A stretch of 34,263 nucleotides of DNA from Clostridium sp. CAG:967 (GTDB lineage Bacteria > Cyanobacteriota > Vampirovibrionia > Gastranaerophilales > Gastranaerophilaceae), in NCBI GenBank assembly GCA_000433095.1, contig HF991476.1, forward strand, positions 1 through 34,263. The letters are read 5' to 3'. The notes below the pieces were generated by a model. The model searched no databases, was not told where the DNA came from, and was given only the letters and a program-made list of their open reading frames with translations. Position numbers and translations under genes: made by a program. Of the stretch, positions 7,222 through 14,383 are shown one piece after another (position 1 is the first letter of the stretch; each line of letters starts with the position of its first letter).

Positions 7222-7251
7222 TTGACAAGTTGACTGTTTTTATTTTATAAT
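7222..7251 (+). promoter_or_regulatory. Promoter of the yceD-rpmF cluster
   Basis: TTGACA (7222-7227) and TATAAT (7246-7251) are 18 nt apart, 37 nt before the ATG at 7289. Confidence 0.75.
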
Positions 7252-7288
7252 CTGATATACTGATGTTACGTAAAAAAAGGAGTGCAAA

Positions 7289-7540
7289 ATGGCACAACAA
7301 TTTAATCCGCAAAACATTAAAAAAAGAACTTCTGTTTTAGTTTTTCTAAAAGGTTCTACAGCTCCGCTGGTACTTTATGTTGAAAATGCGGAAGAACTTT
7401 ATGCAGAATTACAACAGTCAATCAAAAGCGCAGCAGCAGTATTGATTGAAAAAGAAACTTTGGGACCTTTGAAAAAAGTCTGCTTTATCTCAAATCAGGT
7501 TGCAGCTCTGGCAATACAGGAAGAACAATACGTAGGCTGA
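7289..7540 (+). CDS. Small protein of unknown function upstream of yceD
   Basis: An 83-residue protein I do not recognise. It has no signal peptide or membrane segment. Predicted structure from sequence is a short beta stretch (TSVLVFLKGS, PLVLYVE), a helix with AEELYAELQQSIKSA, then beta again (AVLIEKE, KKVCFIS). AAGGAG lies before the ATG and the gene starts right after a strong promoter. It ends 6 nt before yceD, so it is the first gene of that operon and is probably real. Confidence 0.7.
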   Translation: MAQQFNPQNIKKRTSVLVFLKGSTAPLVLYVENAEELYAELQQSIKSAAAVLIEKETLGPLKKVCFISNQVAALAIQEEQYVG

Positions 7541-7546
7541 TAAAAT

Positions 7547-8038
7547 ATGGAACACATAATTTCTGTTGAAGAACTTGAAAATACCCCTTCTAAAACTCTT
7601 GAATTCCATTTTGATGAAAAAATAAAAGAGCTGGATTGCGTTACTCCGATTAAGTCTGATTTGGAAATAAAATCGCTCGGAGAGTTCATTGAAATATCAG
7701 GAAATATTAAAGGTGTATTAAAGCTTGAATGTGATTTGTGTTTGAAAGAATTTGAATATGAATTGGACTTCGATATTGATGAAATGTTTGCAAAAAACGC
7801 ACTGTTAGAGGATTACGGACAAGAACTGGAATTGAAAGAAGGACAGTTCGTAACCGATCTTGAAGGCGCTGATGAGATTGATATTTATGACTTATTGTAT
7901 CAATCTGTAATATTAAATTTACCAAATAAGAAAGTTTGTGGTATAAATTGTAATGGGGATAAATTTCTGAAAGAAGAAGATTTATCCGATCCGAGATTAG
8001 ATGTCTTTAAAAACATCAAAATCGATAACGATAACTAG
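7547..8038 (+). CDS. yceD: YceD/DUF177-family protein
   Basis: This 163-residue protein belongs to the YceD (DUF177) family, linked by genetics to 23S rRNA accumulation and usually encoded next to rpmF. The family core GVLKLECDLCLKEFEYEL has the CxxC pair at C62 and C65, and a second pair appears in CGINC near residue 140. The acidic stretch between them is typical. It lies 6 nt after the upstream small gene and 41 nt before rpmF, the classic yceD-rpmF-plsX-fabH order. The molecular role is not settled. Confidence 0.85.
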   Translation: MEHIISVEELENTPSKTLEFHFDEKIKELDCVTPIKSDLEIKSLGEFIEISGNIKGVLKLECDLCLKEFEYELDFDIDEMFAKNALLEDYGQELELKEGQFVTDLEGADEIDIYDLLYQSVILNLPNKKVCGINCNGDKFLKEEDLSDPRLDVFKNIKIDNDN

Positions 8039-8079
8039 AAATATAAGTAGTAGTAAAAAATAAAAAAGGAAAAAGAAAA

Positions 8080-8424
8080 ATGGCAGTACCTAAGAAAAGA
8101 ACAGGACATTCCGCACAAGGACACAGAAGAAGCAACTGGAAGGCAACTAAACCGGAAACTACCAAATGCCCTAACTGCGGTGAAACAGTATTAACTCACA
8201 CAGTATGTACAGCTTGCGGCACTTACAAAGGTAAACCGGTAAGCTTAAAAGATAGAGTTGAAGAAACAGCGGTTGAAGAAAAGAAACCTGCTAAAAAATC
8301 AACTAAAAAGGCTGAAAAGAAAGCTGAAGAAACAAAAGTAGAAGAAGTTAAAGCAGAAGAAGTTGTTGAAGAAACTAAAGAAGAAGCTCCTGCTGAAGAA
8401 ACTTCCGAAACAGAAGAAAAATAG
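8080..8424 (+). CDS. rpmF: 50S ribosomal protein L32 with a long Lys/Glu tail
   Basis: The first 55-60 residues are a normal bacterial L32: AVPKKRTGHSAQGHRRSNWK at the N-terminus and a zinc ribbon with C30, C33, C43 and C46 (CPNCGE, CTACGTYKGK). Typical L32 stops near residue 60, but this one continues to 114 with a low-complexity tail rich in K, E and A (KKPAKKSTKKAEKKAEE and similar). The ORF is continuous and the codon use does not change abruptly. AAAAAGGAAAAAG precedes the start. The tail is probably disordered; its function is unknown. Confidence 0.93.
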   Translation: MAVPKKRTGHSAQGHRRSNWKATKPETTKCPNCGETVLTHTVCTACGTYKGKPVSLKDRVEETAVEEKKPAKKSTKKAEKKAEETKVEEVKAEEVVEETKEEAPAEETSETEEK

Positions 8425-8430
8425 TTAAAA

Positions 8431-8467
8431 AAGTTGAATGGTTGATTACCTTTCAGCCATTCAACTT
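8431..8467. terminator. Hairpin between rpmF and plsX, possible attenuator
   Basis: AAGTTGAATGGTTGA (8431-8445) pairs with TCAGCCATTCAACTT (8453-8467), 15 bp with one G-U pair. The plus-strand tail (ATTTAAA) is a poor U tract, while the minus strand has six U. On the plus strand it may act as a partial terminator or RNA-stability element that sets the rpmF:plsX ratio. Confidence 0.5.
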
Positions 8468-8506
8468 ATTTAAACCGTTAAACTTATAAGACTTTGAGAG
8501 GGAAAG

Positions 8507-9565
8507 ATGACAAGAATAGCAATTGATGCAATGGGTGGTGATCACGCTCCGCACGAAATCGTGGCAGGTGCTGTATGGGCAGCTCAAGAATACGGCGTAG
8601 CAATTGAATTGGTCGGTAAACAAGACCGAATTGAACAAGAACTTGACAAAATCGGTCAAGAAGGTTTTTATTCTGATTGCGGTAAGGGCGGAAAACACCT
8701 TTCTCGCATTAAAATTGACCTTTCCAAACTGGATATAAAAATCACACATGCCAATGAAATTATTGAAATGGGTGAAGCGCCGGGGCAGGCTATACGTAAA
8801 AAGAAAAAGTCATCTATTGTTTTAGCGGTTGATGCTGTTGCTCAAGGAAGCTCTGATGCTGTTGTGGCAGCGGGTTCAACAGGTGCTGCTATGGCATCAA
8901 GTTTATTCGGTCTTGGCAGAATTCCCGGAATTGACAGACCTGCAATTGCTGTAACTCTTCCTACTATTAAACAGCCGATTGTTGTTATTGATGCAGGTGC
9001 CAACAGTAACTGTACTCCTGAAATGTTATATCAGTTCGCAGTAATGGGTACAACTTTCTCTAAAAATGTTTTGGGTATTGAACACCCACGTGTAGGTGTT
9101 TTGAATATCGGTGAAGAAGCAGGTAAAGGCAACGAACTTGCTCAAGCAACTTATAAACTGTTGGAAGAACAACAGGAAAAATTGAACTTCGTAGGAAATA
9201 TCGAAGGTAAAGAAATTTTCTTAAGCGTTTGTGATGTTGTTGTATGCGACGGCTTTGTCGGCAACGTTGCATTAAAAGTAACCGAAGGCACATCTCAAAT
9301 GTTATTCAGAATGTTAAAACAAGAATTCAAAGCAGATTTAACCGGTAAAATTATCGGTCTGCTTGCTAAACCTTTTATGAGCAGAATTTATTCAAAAATT
9401 AACTATGAAGAGTTCGGCGGTGCATTGCTTTTAGGCGTAAAAGGTATAACCGTTATTTCTCACGGCAGAAGTAAAGCTTACGCAATTAAAAATGCTGTAA
9501 GAGTTGCTAAATTTGCCGTAGAAACAGGCGTTAACGAAAAAATAGCTAAATTTTATGAGGAATAA
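8507..9565 (+). CDS. plsX: Phosphate acyltransferase PlsX
   Basis: This 352-residue enzyme converts acyl-ACP to acyl-phosphate, the first step of phosphatidate synthesis with PlsY and PlsC. It has the family start IAIDAMGGDHAP, then AAGSTGA, VIDAGAN, VLNIGEEAGKGN and CDGFVGNVALK. Length is close to the usual 330-350; a short loop with SDCGKGGKHLSRI near residue 55 may be an insertion. GAGAGGGA precedes the ATG. It starts the plsX-fabH pair, with fabH 6 nt downstream. Confidence 0.96.
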   Translation: MTRIAIDAMGGDHAPHEIVAGAVWAAQEYGVAIELVGKQDRIEQELDKIGQEGFYSDCGKGGKHLSRIKIDLSKLDIKITHANEIIEMGEAPGQAIRKKKKSSIVLAVDAVAQGSSDAVVAAGSTGAAMASSLFGLGRIPGIDRPAIAVTLPTIKQPIVVIDAGANSNCTPEMLYQFAVMGTTFSKNVLGIEHPRVGVLNIGEEAGKGNELAQATYKLLEEQQEKLNFVGNIEGKEIFLSVCDVVVCDGFVGNVALKVTEGTSQMLFRMLKQEFKADLTGKIIGLLAKPFMSRIYSKINYEEFGGALLLGVKGITVISHGRSKAYAIKNAVRVAKFAVETGVNEKIAKFYEE

Positions 9566-9571
9566 AAATAC

Positions 9572-10582
9572 ATGACAGATAAATTAATCCCGTTAAGAAT
9601 TGCCGGAGTAGGATATAGTTTACCGGAAACTGTAATAACAAATGATGATTTAACTAAATTATACGAAACATCAGACGAGTGGATTTATTCACGTACAGGT
9701 ATTAAAGAAAGACGTGTAGTTTCAGGTGAACAAAATGCGATTGATTTAGGTTTTGAAGCTGCTCAAAAAGCTTTGGAAAGAGCTAAAATGCAGCCTGATG
9801 ATATTGAACTTATAATTGCTGCATCATCAGCTCCGCCTGATTTATATCCTGCAATTGCATGCCATATTCATCAAAGATTGGGTATTAAAGAACAAATTCC
9901 TGCTTTTGATATTACAGCAGCATGTTCAGGTTTAATCTACGGATTAAGTATTGCAAAAGCTTATATTTCTTCAGGAATGTATAAAAATATTTTAATAGTT
10001 GCAACTGACAACAACTCAAGACTTGTTGACTGGGCAGACAGAGGTACTTCAATTCTTTTCGGCGACGGTGCAGGTGCAATGGTTGTTACTCAGTCACAAG
10101 ATGGTATTGATGATGTTATTGCAATTGATATTAAAGCAGACGGTAATTACGGTAATTTAATCGAACTTTCATTCGACGGAAAAAACTGCCCGCTTGTAGA
10201 ACAATATGAAGAAAAACCTAAAGGTATCAGAATGAACGGCAGAGGTGTTTACACTTTTGTTGCTAAAATTCTGCCTCATTATGTTGAAGAACTAATCTCA
10301 AATGCAGGCTTGAAAGCAGAAGATATTGATTATTTAATTCCCCACCAGGCAAATATCAGAATTATTCAGGCTGTTCAAGAACGTTTGGGATATTCTGATG
10401 ATAAAGTAGTAACAAATATTAAATACTACGGAAATACCTCAGCTGCATCAATTCCTATTGCTTTAGCTGAAAGTGTTGAAAAAGGTAATGTAAAACTCGG
10501 TTCTACAGCAGTACTTTGCGGATTTGGCGCAGGTATGACATGGGGCGGCGCTATTGTAAGACTTCGTGAAGGTATTTGTTAA
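9572..10582 (+). CDS. fabH: 3-oxoacyl-ACP synthase III (KASIII)
   Basis: This 336-residue thiolase-fold enzyme condenses acetyl-CoA (or a branched primer) with malonyl-ACP to start fatty acid synthesis. The Cys-His-Asn triad is C118 (ITAACSG), H258 (PHQAN) and N288 (YYGNTSAAS). The N-terminus has SDEWIYSRTGIKERR, normal for FabH. A GAGGAA ribosome site sits in the plsX end. Its stop overlaps the next small gene as TAATG, suggesting coupled translation. Confidence 0.97.
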   Translation: MTDKLIPLRIAGVGYSLPETVITNDDLTKLYETSDEWIYSRTGIKERRVVSGEQNAIDLGFEAAQKALERAKMQPDDIELIIAASSAPPDLYPAIACHIHQRLGIKEQIPAFDITAACSGLIYGLSIAKAYISSGMYKNILIVATDNNSRLVDWADRGTSILFGDGAGAMVVTQSQDGIDDVIAIDIKADGNYGNLIELSFDGKNCPLVEQYEEKPKGIRMNGRGVYTFVAKILPHYVEELISNAGLKAEDIDYLIPHQANIRIIQAVQERLGYSDDKVVTNIKYYGNTSAASIPIALAESVEKGNVKLGSTAVLCGFGAGMTWGGAIVRLREGIC

Positions 10583-10797
10583 TGAAAATTTTACCAAATG
10601 CAGGATTTAATAAACTAACAGGGTTTGTTCAAAATGTTGACTTTGGCAACCCTGCTTTGATTGCCAGGTTGAAAAAAGCTCATCCTGAAACTTTACGTTC
10701 TTGCAAGCCTATGAAAGTGGACTGTGAGTTTTGCAAAGAAAAAATAGGGTTGTTAAACGGCGATATTTTTGTAAAAGAAAATAAAGCAGTTAAATAA
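10582..10797 (+). CDS. Small CxxC protein of unknown function inside the fab cluster
   Basis: A 71-residue protein if it starts at the ATG overlapping the fabH stop (TAATG); a TTG two codons earlier is possible but less likely. I do not recognise the family. It has no membrane segment, and a cysteine cluster near its end (SCKP, then CEFC) could bind a metal. Position between fabH and fabD, stop-start overlap and a 21-nt gap to fabD argue that it is a real operon member. Confidence 0.65.
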   Translation: MKILPNAGFNKLTGFVQNVDFGNPALIARLKKAHPETLRSCKPMKVDCEFCKEKIGLLNGDIFVKENKAVK

Positions 10798-10818
10798 GAT
10801 TTTTATAAGGAGTATATT

Positions 10819-11814
10819 ATGACAAAGAAAATTGCGTTTCTTTTTCCGGGACAAGGTTCTCAAAGTGTTGGCATGGGAAAAGATTTATATGACAGTTTTG
10901 AAAGCGCAAAATCCGTTTTTGATACTGCAGACAGAGTTTTGGAAAAAAGTATAACAACTTTATGTTTTGAAGGACCTGAAGATGCTTTAAAACAAACAGT
11001 TAATACTCAACCTTCAATTGTTACAATGTCAATTGCGGCTTTGGAAACCCTAAAGTCACAGCTTGATATCAAACCTGACTATGTTGCGGGGCACTCACTC
11101 GGTGAATACTGTGCAATGTATTGTGCAGGAGTAATGAATTTAGAAACAACTTTAAGAGCTATTCAAAAAAGAGCTGATTTGATGGGTGAGGCTTCATGCG
11201 GGAAGAATAAGTCTGAAAAAGACTGTTCGGCAGGGCAAAAAAATGGTGGTGCTATGTCAGCTGTTTTGAATGCATCAGAAGAAGCGTTAAAAGAAAGTCT
11301 GCAAGAAGCATCACAAGTCGGATACGTAGATGTTGCTAATTATAATTCACCCGCTCAGGTTGTAATCACAGGTGATGAAGCTGCTGTGGCAAAAGCAGGA
11401 GAACTTCTTCTGGCTAAAGGCGCAAGACGTGTTGTACCTCTTCCTGTATCAGGTGCATTCCATTCAAAATTTATGGAAAATGCAGGTCATGAATTTGAAA
11501 GTTTTGTTTCCGAATTGGAACTGCATAATGCACAAGTTCCTGTAATCACAAATGTTGATGCTTGTGCAACAACAGATAGCAGTGATTTCAAAACAAAAAT
11601 GCCAAAACAAATATATTCATCAGTGCATTGGACACAAACAGTTCAGCAAATGGCAGCAGACGGTGTTGAAATCTTTATAGAAATCGGACCCGGAAAAGTT
11701 CTTGCGGGATTAAACAAAAAAATAGCTCCTGAAGCTAAAGTCTTTAATATATTTGATAAAGCATCATTGGATGCAACAATTACTTCTTTAAAAGAAGAAA
11801 TGTCATTAGTATAA
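10819..11814 (+). CDS. fabD: Malonyl-CoA:ACP transacylase
   Basis: This 331-residue enzyme loads malonyl groups onto ACP. FPGQGSQ is at the N-terminus, the nucleophile S93 is in GHSLGE, and the partner H215 is in GAFHSKF. A charged insert after residue 128 (GKNKSEKDCSAGQKNGG) extends it beyond the usual 310 or so. AAGGAG precedes the ATG. It ends at a strong hairpin terminator, so the downstream fabG is transcribed separately; the XRE and prepilin genes fill the gap. Confidence 0.96.
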   Translation: MTKKIAFLFPGQGSQSVGMGKDLYDSFESAKSVFDTADRVLEKSITTLCFEGPEDALKQTVNTQPSIVTMSIAALETLKSQLDIKPDYVAGHSLGEYCAMYCAGVMNLETTLRAIQKRADLMGEASCGKNKSEKDCSAGQKNGGAMSAVLNASEEALKESLQEASQVGYVDVANYNSPAQVVITGDEAAVAKAGELLLAKGARRVVPLPVSGAFHSKFMENAGHEFESFVSELELHNAQVPVITNVDACATTDSSDFKTKMPKQIYSSVHWTQTVQQMAADGVEIFIEIGPGKVLAGLNKKIAPEAKVFNIFDKASLDATITSLKEEMSLV

Positions 11815-11820
11815 AAGGTT

Positions 11821-11854
11821 TACGGCGGGTTAACCCCGCCGTATTTCTCTTTTT
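11821..11854. terminator. Bidirectional terminator between fabD and the XRE gene
   Basis: TACGGCGGG (11821-11829) pairs with CCCGCCGTA (11835-11843) over TTAAC, then TTTCTCTTTTT on the plus strand. The loop contains the stop codon of the convergent XRE gene, so its last codons lie in the hairpin. Confidence 0.88.
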
Positions 11855-12174
11855 AATTCCTTTAAACTGTTTATCATTTTGTAAACATATTCTATCTCTG
11901 CAGACTGTGCATCATCAAGCCATTCGATAATTTTTTGTTTCAGTGTTTGTTTTGAGATTTTATGTTCATAGTCGAACAAATCTTTGACTTGAACATCAAA
12001 TATTTTTGCCAATATTTCAAGTTTTTCCGGCTGTGGAAAATGTTTACCGGCTTCAATTTTGGTAATATGGTTTGGCTCAAATCCAACTAATTCGGAAAGT
12101 TTTTCCTGTGTTAGATTTTTGCTTTTTCTCAGCTCTTTAATCCTTTTGCCGAGCATTTTTCTGCATGAGTCCAT
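11830..12174 (-). CDS. XRE-family regulator divergent from a prepilin gene
   Basis: A 114-residue protein with an N-terminal XRE helix-turn-helix (about residues 8-62: LRKSKNLTQEKLSELVGFE, IEAGKHFPQPEKLEIL) and a helical C-terminus (KQKIIEWLDDAQSAEIEYVYKMI). The layout matches the XRE protein beside the DGR: a regulator transcribed away from a prepilin gene. AGGAGA is its ribosome site and lies inside the left arm of an inverted repeat, hinting at autoregulation. The target is inferred from position. Confidence 0.85.
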   Translation of the reverse strand: MDSCRKMLGKRIKELRKSKNLTQEKLSELVGFEPNHITKIEAGKHFPQPEKLEILAKIFDVQVKDLFDYEHKISKQTLKQKIIEWLDDAQSAEIEYVYKMINSLKELKREIRRG

Positions 12175-12182
12175 GTCTAATC

Positions 12183-12198
12183 TCCTATACTAATAGGA
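12183..12198. promoter_or_regulatory. Inverted repeat at the XRE start, possible operator
   Basis: TCCTAT (12183-12188) and ATAGGA (12193-12198) flank 4 nt, immediately upstream of the XRE gene and overlapping its ribosome site. It could be the autoregulatory operator. Its half-site differs from the one at the DGR promoter. Confidence 0.45.
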
Positions 12199-12225
12199 TA
12201 ATACTCTATTTTTGTTTAAAACATA

Positions 12226-12254
12226 TTGACAAACGAATGAAAATGGTCTAAAAT
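12226..12254 (+). promoter_or_regulatory. Promoter of the prepilin gene at 12317
   Basis: TTGACA (12226-12231) and TAAAAT (12249-12254) are 17 nt apart; the leader is about 55 nt with AGAGGAA before the ATG. Confidence 0.7.
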
Positions 12255-12316
12255 CATGCGTATTATAATTATAAATTGCATAAAATTAATTGTTTTACGA
12301 GTGAAAGAGGAATATT

Positions 12317-13021
12317 ATGGGCAAAAAAGCATTTACATTAGCAGAGGTTCTTGTCACACTTGGAGTAATCGGAGTAGTTTCAGCTCTTACAATGCCTTCA
12401 TTAGTTCAACACTTCAAAGACATGGTATTAATTAGTCAGGCAAAGAAAAGTTATACAAATTTTTTAAATGTAATTAAAAGAATGGAAGCTGAAAATGAAT
12501 GTACTAATTATGCTGACATATTTGCTACCGGAGAAAGTGCCGCCCAAATTGCAAAAAATATAGCAGAATTTTATAATGGTTCACAGGTTTGTGCAACAAA
12601 AAATCAAGGCTGCGGGAGCGAATATAAGGTTAAGACTGCAACTCCTTTGAATAACGGTACAGGAGGAATATCTTTAGAAAATTTTGGTTTCCCGAGAATT
12701 AATAATGTTGACGGCAGTTCTATCTATTTACGTAATATAAGAGATAATTGCATGCCGTATACATACACAGTAAACAAAAAAGATGAAAACGGTTTTTATA
12801 CCGGTGAAACTTATACTGTTACTGAAACCAGATGTGCGACAGTTATTATTGATGTAAACGGAGAATTTAAAGGTCCTAATCAGTATGGAGCTGATGTGCA
12901 TCAAATAATAGTGCTAGACAAAGAATTGGCGCCTAATGATGGTTATTTCGGCTGTTTAAAGTCCATTTTCGTGAACAATAAATTAAATTATAAGAAATAT
13001 TCCGACGATATCGAATTTTAA
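12317..13021 (+). CDS. Type IV prepilin-like protein
   Basis: A 234-residue secreted protein with a very short leader (MGKKA) and FTLAEVLVTLGVIG, the class III signal cut by prepilin peptidase. Residue -1 is Ala rather than the usual Gly. Mature Glu5 is present and a hydrophobic helix follows. The globular part has several cysteines and IIDVNGEFKGPNQYGAD, the same core motif as in the DGR target and the prepilin at 16612. It lacks the DDYPW ending of the prepilins at 15876 and 16612. With its divergent XRE regulator it forms a two-gene module inserted between fabD and fabG. Function as major or minor pilin, or pseudopilin, is not decidable here. Confidence 0.85.
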   Translation: MGKKAFTLAEVLVTLGVIGVVSALTMPSLVQHFKDMVLISQAKKSYTNFLNVIKRMEAENECTNYADIFATGESAAQIAKNIAEFYNGSQVCATKNQGCGSEYKVKTATPLNNGTGGISLENFGFPRINNVDGSSIYLRNIRDNCMPYTYTVNKKDENGFYTGETYTVTETRCATVIIDVNGEFKGPNQYGADVHQIIVLDKELAPNDGYFGCLKSIFVNNKLNYKKYSDDIEF

Positions 13022-13050
13022 TGTTACAAAGTATGTAATAAAAAGTCATA

Positions 13051-13089
13051 AACTGTGATTACGGTTATCTTTATGCTATAATCACAGTT
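13051..13089. promoter_or_regulatory. 11-bp inverted repeat over the fabG promoter
   Basis: AACTGTGATTA (13051-13061) and its exact complement TAATCACAGTT (13079-13089) are 17 nt apart. A TATAAT at 13077-13082 lies in the right arm. This looks like an operator; there is no U tract, so it is not a terminator of the prepilin gene. A second small hairpin, CAGGTT/AACCTG (13120-13137), lies in the leader. Confidence 0.5.
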
Positions 13090-13158
13090 ATAGGGATAAT
13101 ATTTTATAAAGAAGAGATGCAGGTTGGGATTAACCTGACAATTGTAAGGAGAAAATTA

Positions 13159-13887
13159 ATGACTGAAAGAAAAGTTGCATTGGTAACAGGCGCTTCCAGA
13201 GGTATCGGTAAATCATGTGCACTTGAACTTGCAAAAGCAGGTTATGATATTGCGGTAAATTTTGCAGGTAATGAAGAAGCAGCTAATAAAACAGTTGAAG
13301 AAATTAAAGCTTTAGGCGTTGATGCCGCAGCATTTAAATTTGATGTATCAAAGCAGGAAGATGCCGCAAAAGGTGTTGAAGCTGTTCTTGAAAAATTCGG
13401 CAGAATAGATGTTCTTGTAAACAATGCAGGTATTACAAGAGACGGCTTGTTCATGAGAATGAGTGCGGAAAACTGGGATGCGGTTATTAATACAAACCTT
13501 TCAAGCGCATTTTATGTTTCTCAGCCTGTAGTAAAAGTAATGATGAAGCAGCGTTCAGGAGCTATTATCAATATGTCAAGCGTTGTAGGTGTTTCCGGAA
13601 ACGCAGGTCAGGCAAATTATTCAGCTGCAAAAGCAGGCTTAATCGGTTTAACTAAAACTCTTGCAAAAGAATTGGGTTCAAGAGGAATAAGAGTAAATGC
13701 TATTGCTCCCGGATTTATCAACACAGATATGACAAAAGATTTAGATACATCTAAATTCACAGACTTTATTCCGTTGAAACGTCTTGGCGAGCCGGAAGAT
13801 ATCGCAAAAGCAGTTAAATTCTTAGCTGCTGATTCTGATTATATAACAGGTCAGGTGCTCGAAGTAGACGGCGGTCTGATTATATAA
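13159..13887 (+). CDS. fabG: 3-oxoacyl-ACP reductase
   Basis: This 242-residue short-chain dehydrogenase reduces 3-oxoacyl-ACP with NADPH in fatty acid elongation. It has the cofactor motif TGASRGIG, NNAG, and the catalytic S141, Y154 and K158 (NYSAAK). The C-terminal IAPGFINTDMT is typical. I start at the ATG 13159, which has AAGGAG just upstream, rather than an in-frame ATG at 13117 that lies in the leader hairpin and has no ribosome site. It heads the second half of the fab cluster. Confidence 0.95.
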   Translation: MTERKVALVTGASRGIGKSCALELAKAGYDIAVNFAGNEEAANKTVEEIKALGVDAAAFKFDVSKQEDAAKGVEAVLEKFGRIDVLVNNAGITRDGLFMRMSAENWDAVINTNLSSAFYVSQPVVKVMMKQRSGAIINMSSVVGVSGNAGQANYSAAKAGLIGLTKTLAKELGSRGIRVNAIAPGFINTDMTKDLDTSKFTDFIPLKRLGEPEDIAKAVKFLAADSDYITGQVLEVDGGLII

Positions 13888-13935
13888 TAAAAAAGTAAAG
13901 ATTATTAACAAAATGTTCATGGATTTGTAAATTTC

Positions 13936-13964
13936 TTGCAAAAAAATCTTGGACTAAGTATAAT
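13936..13964 (+). promoter_or_regulatory. Promoter of acpP
   Basis: TTGCAA (13936-13941) and TATAAT (13959-13964) are 17 nt apart, 46 nt before the acpP ATG. A dedicated promoter fits the high demand for acyl carrier protein. Confidence 0.65.
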
Positions 13965-14010
13965 AATAAAGACACATAGTGTAGTAATATATAAATATGA
14001 GGAAAATGAA

Positions 14011-14241
14011 ATGAGTACATTAGAAAAAGTAAAAAAAGTAGTAGTAGACCAATTAAGCGTTGATGAAGCATTAGTTACTCCTGAAGCTAGCTTTACAGCA
14101 GACTTAGGTGCTGATTCATTGGATACAGTAGAATTAGTTATGGCTTTCGAAGAAGAATTCGGCTGCGAAATCCCTGACGAAGAAGCTGAAAAAATCTTAA
14201 CTGTTCAAGATGCAGTTAATTATATCGACTCTCACAAATAA
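14011..14241 (+). CDS. acpP: Acyl carrier protein
   Basis: A 76-residue acidic protein that carries growing acyl chains on a phosphopantetheine arm. S36 in GADSLDTVE is the attachment site, and the four-helix pattern (LEKVKKVVVDQL, VELVMAFEEEFG, VQDAVNYI) is complete. The start is the ATG at 14011 with GAGGA upstream; an in-frame ATG at 13936 falls in the promoter. It lies between fabG and fabF, the usual place. Confidence 0.97.
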   Translation: MSTLEKVKKVVVDQLSVDEALVTPEASFTADLGADSLDTVELVMAFEEEFGCEIPDEEAEKILTVQDAVNYIDSHK

Positions 14242-14313
14242 TAATTCTTTCTAATCTGACCTTGTATGGTTGGAAGTATTAAATTAATCTTCTGTGAGAA
14301 TTTATAAAATTTG

Positions 14314-14347
14314 CGAGGGTGAAAATTGAATATTGATTTTCCCCTCG
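14314..14347 (+). terminator. Hairpin between acpP and fabF
   Basis: CGAGGG and GAAAAT (14314-14326, with one bulged T) pair with ATTTTC and CCCTCG (14336-14347) over a 9-nt loop. The tail TATATTTATT is only moderately U-rich, so it may be a partial terminator that lets acpP mRNA exceed fabF mRNA. Confidence 0.55.
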
Positions 14348-14383
14348 TATATTTATTCAAAGATAGTATAAAAAGGTAAAGAG

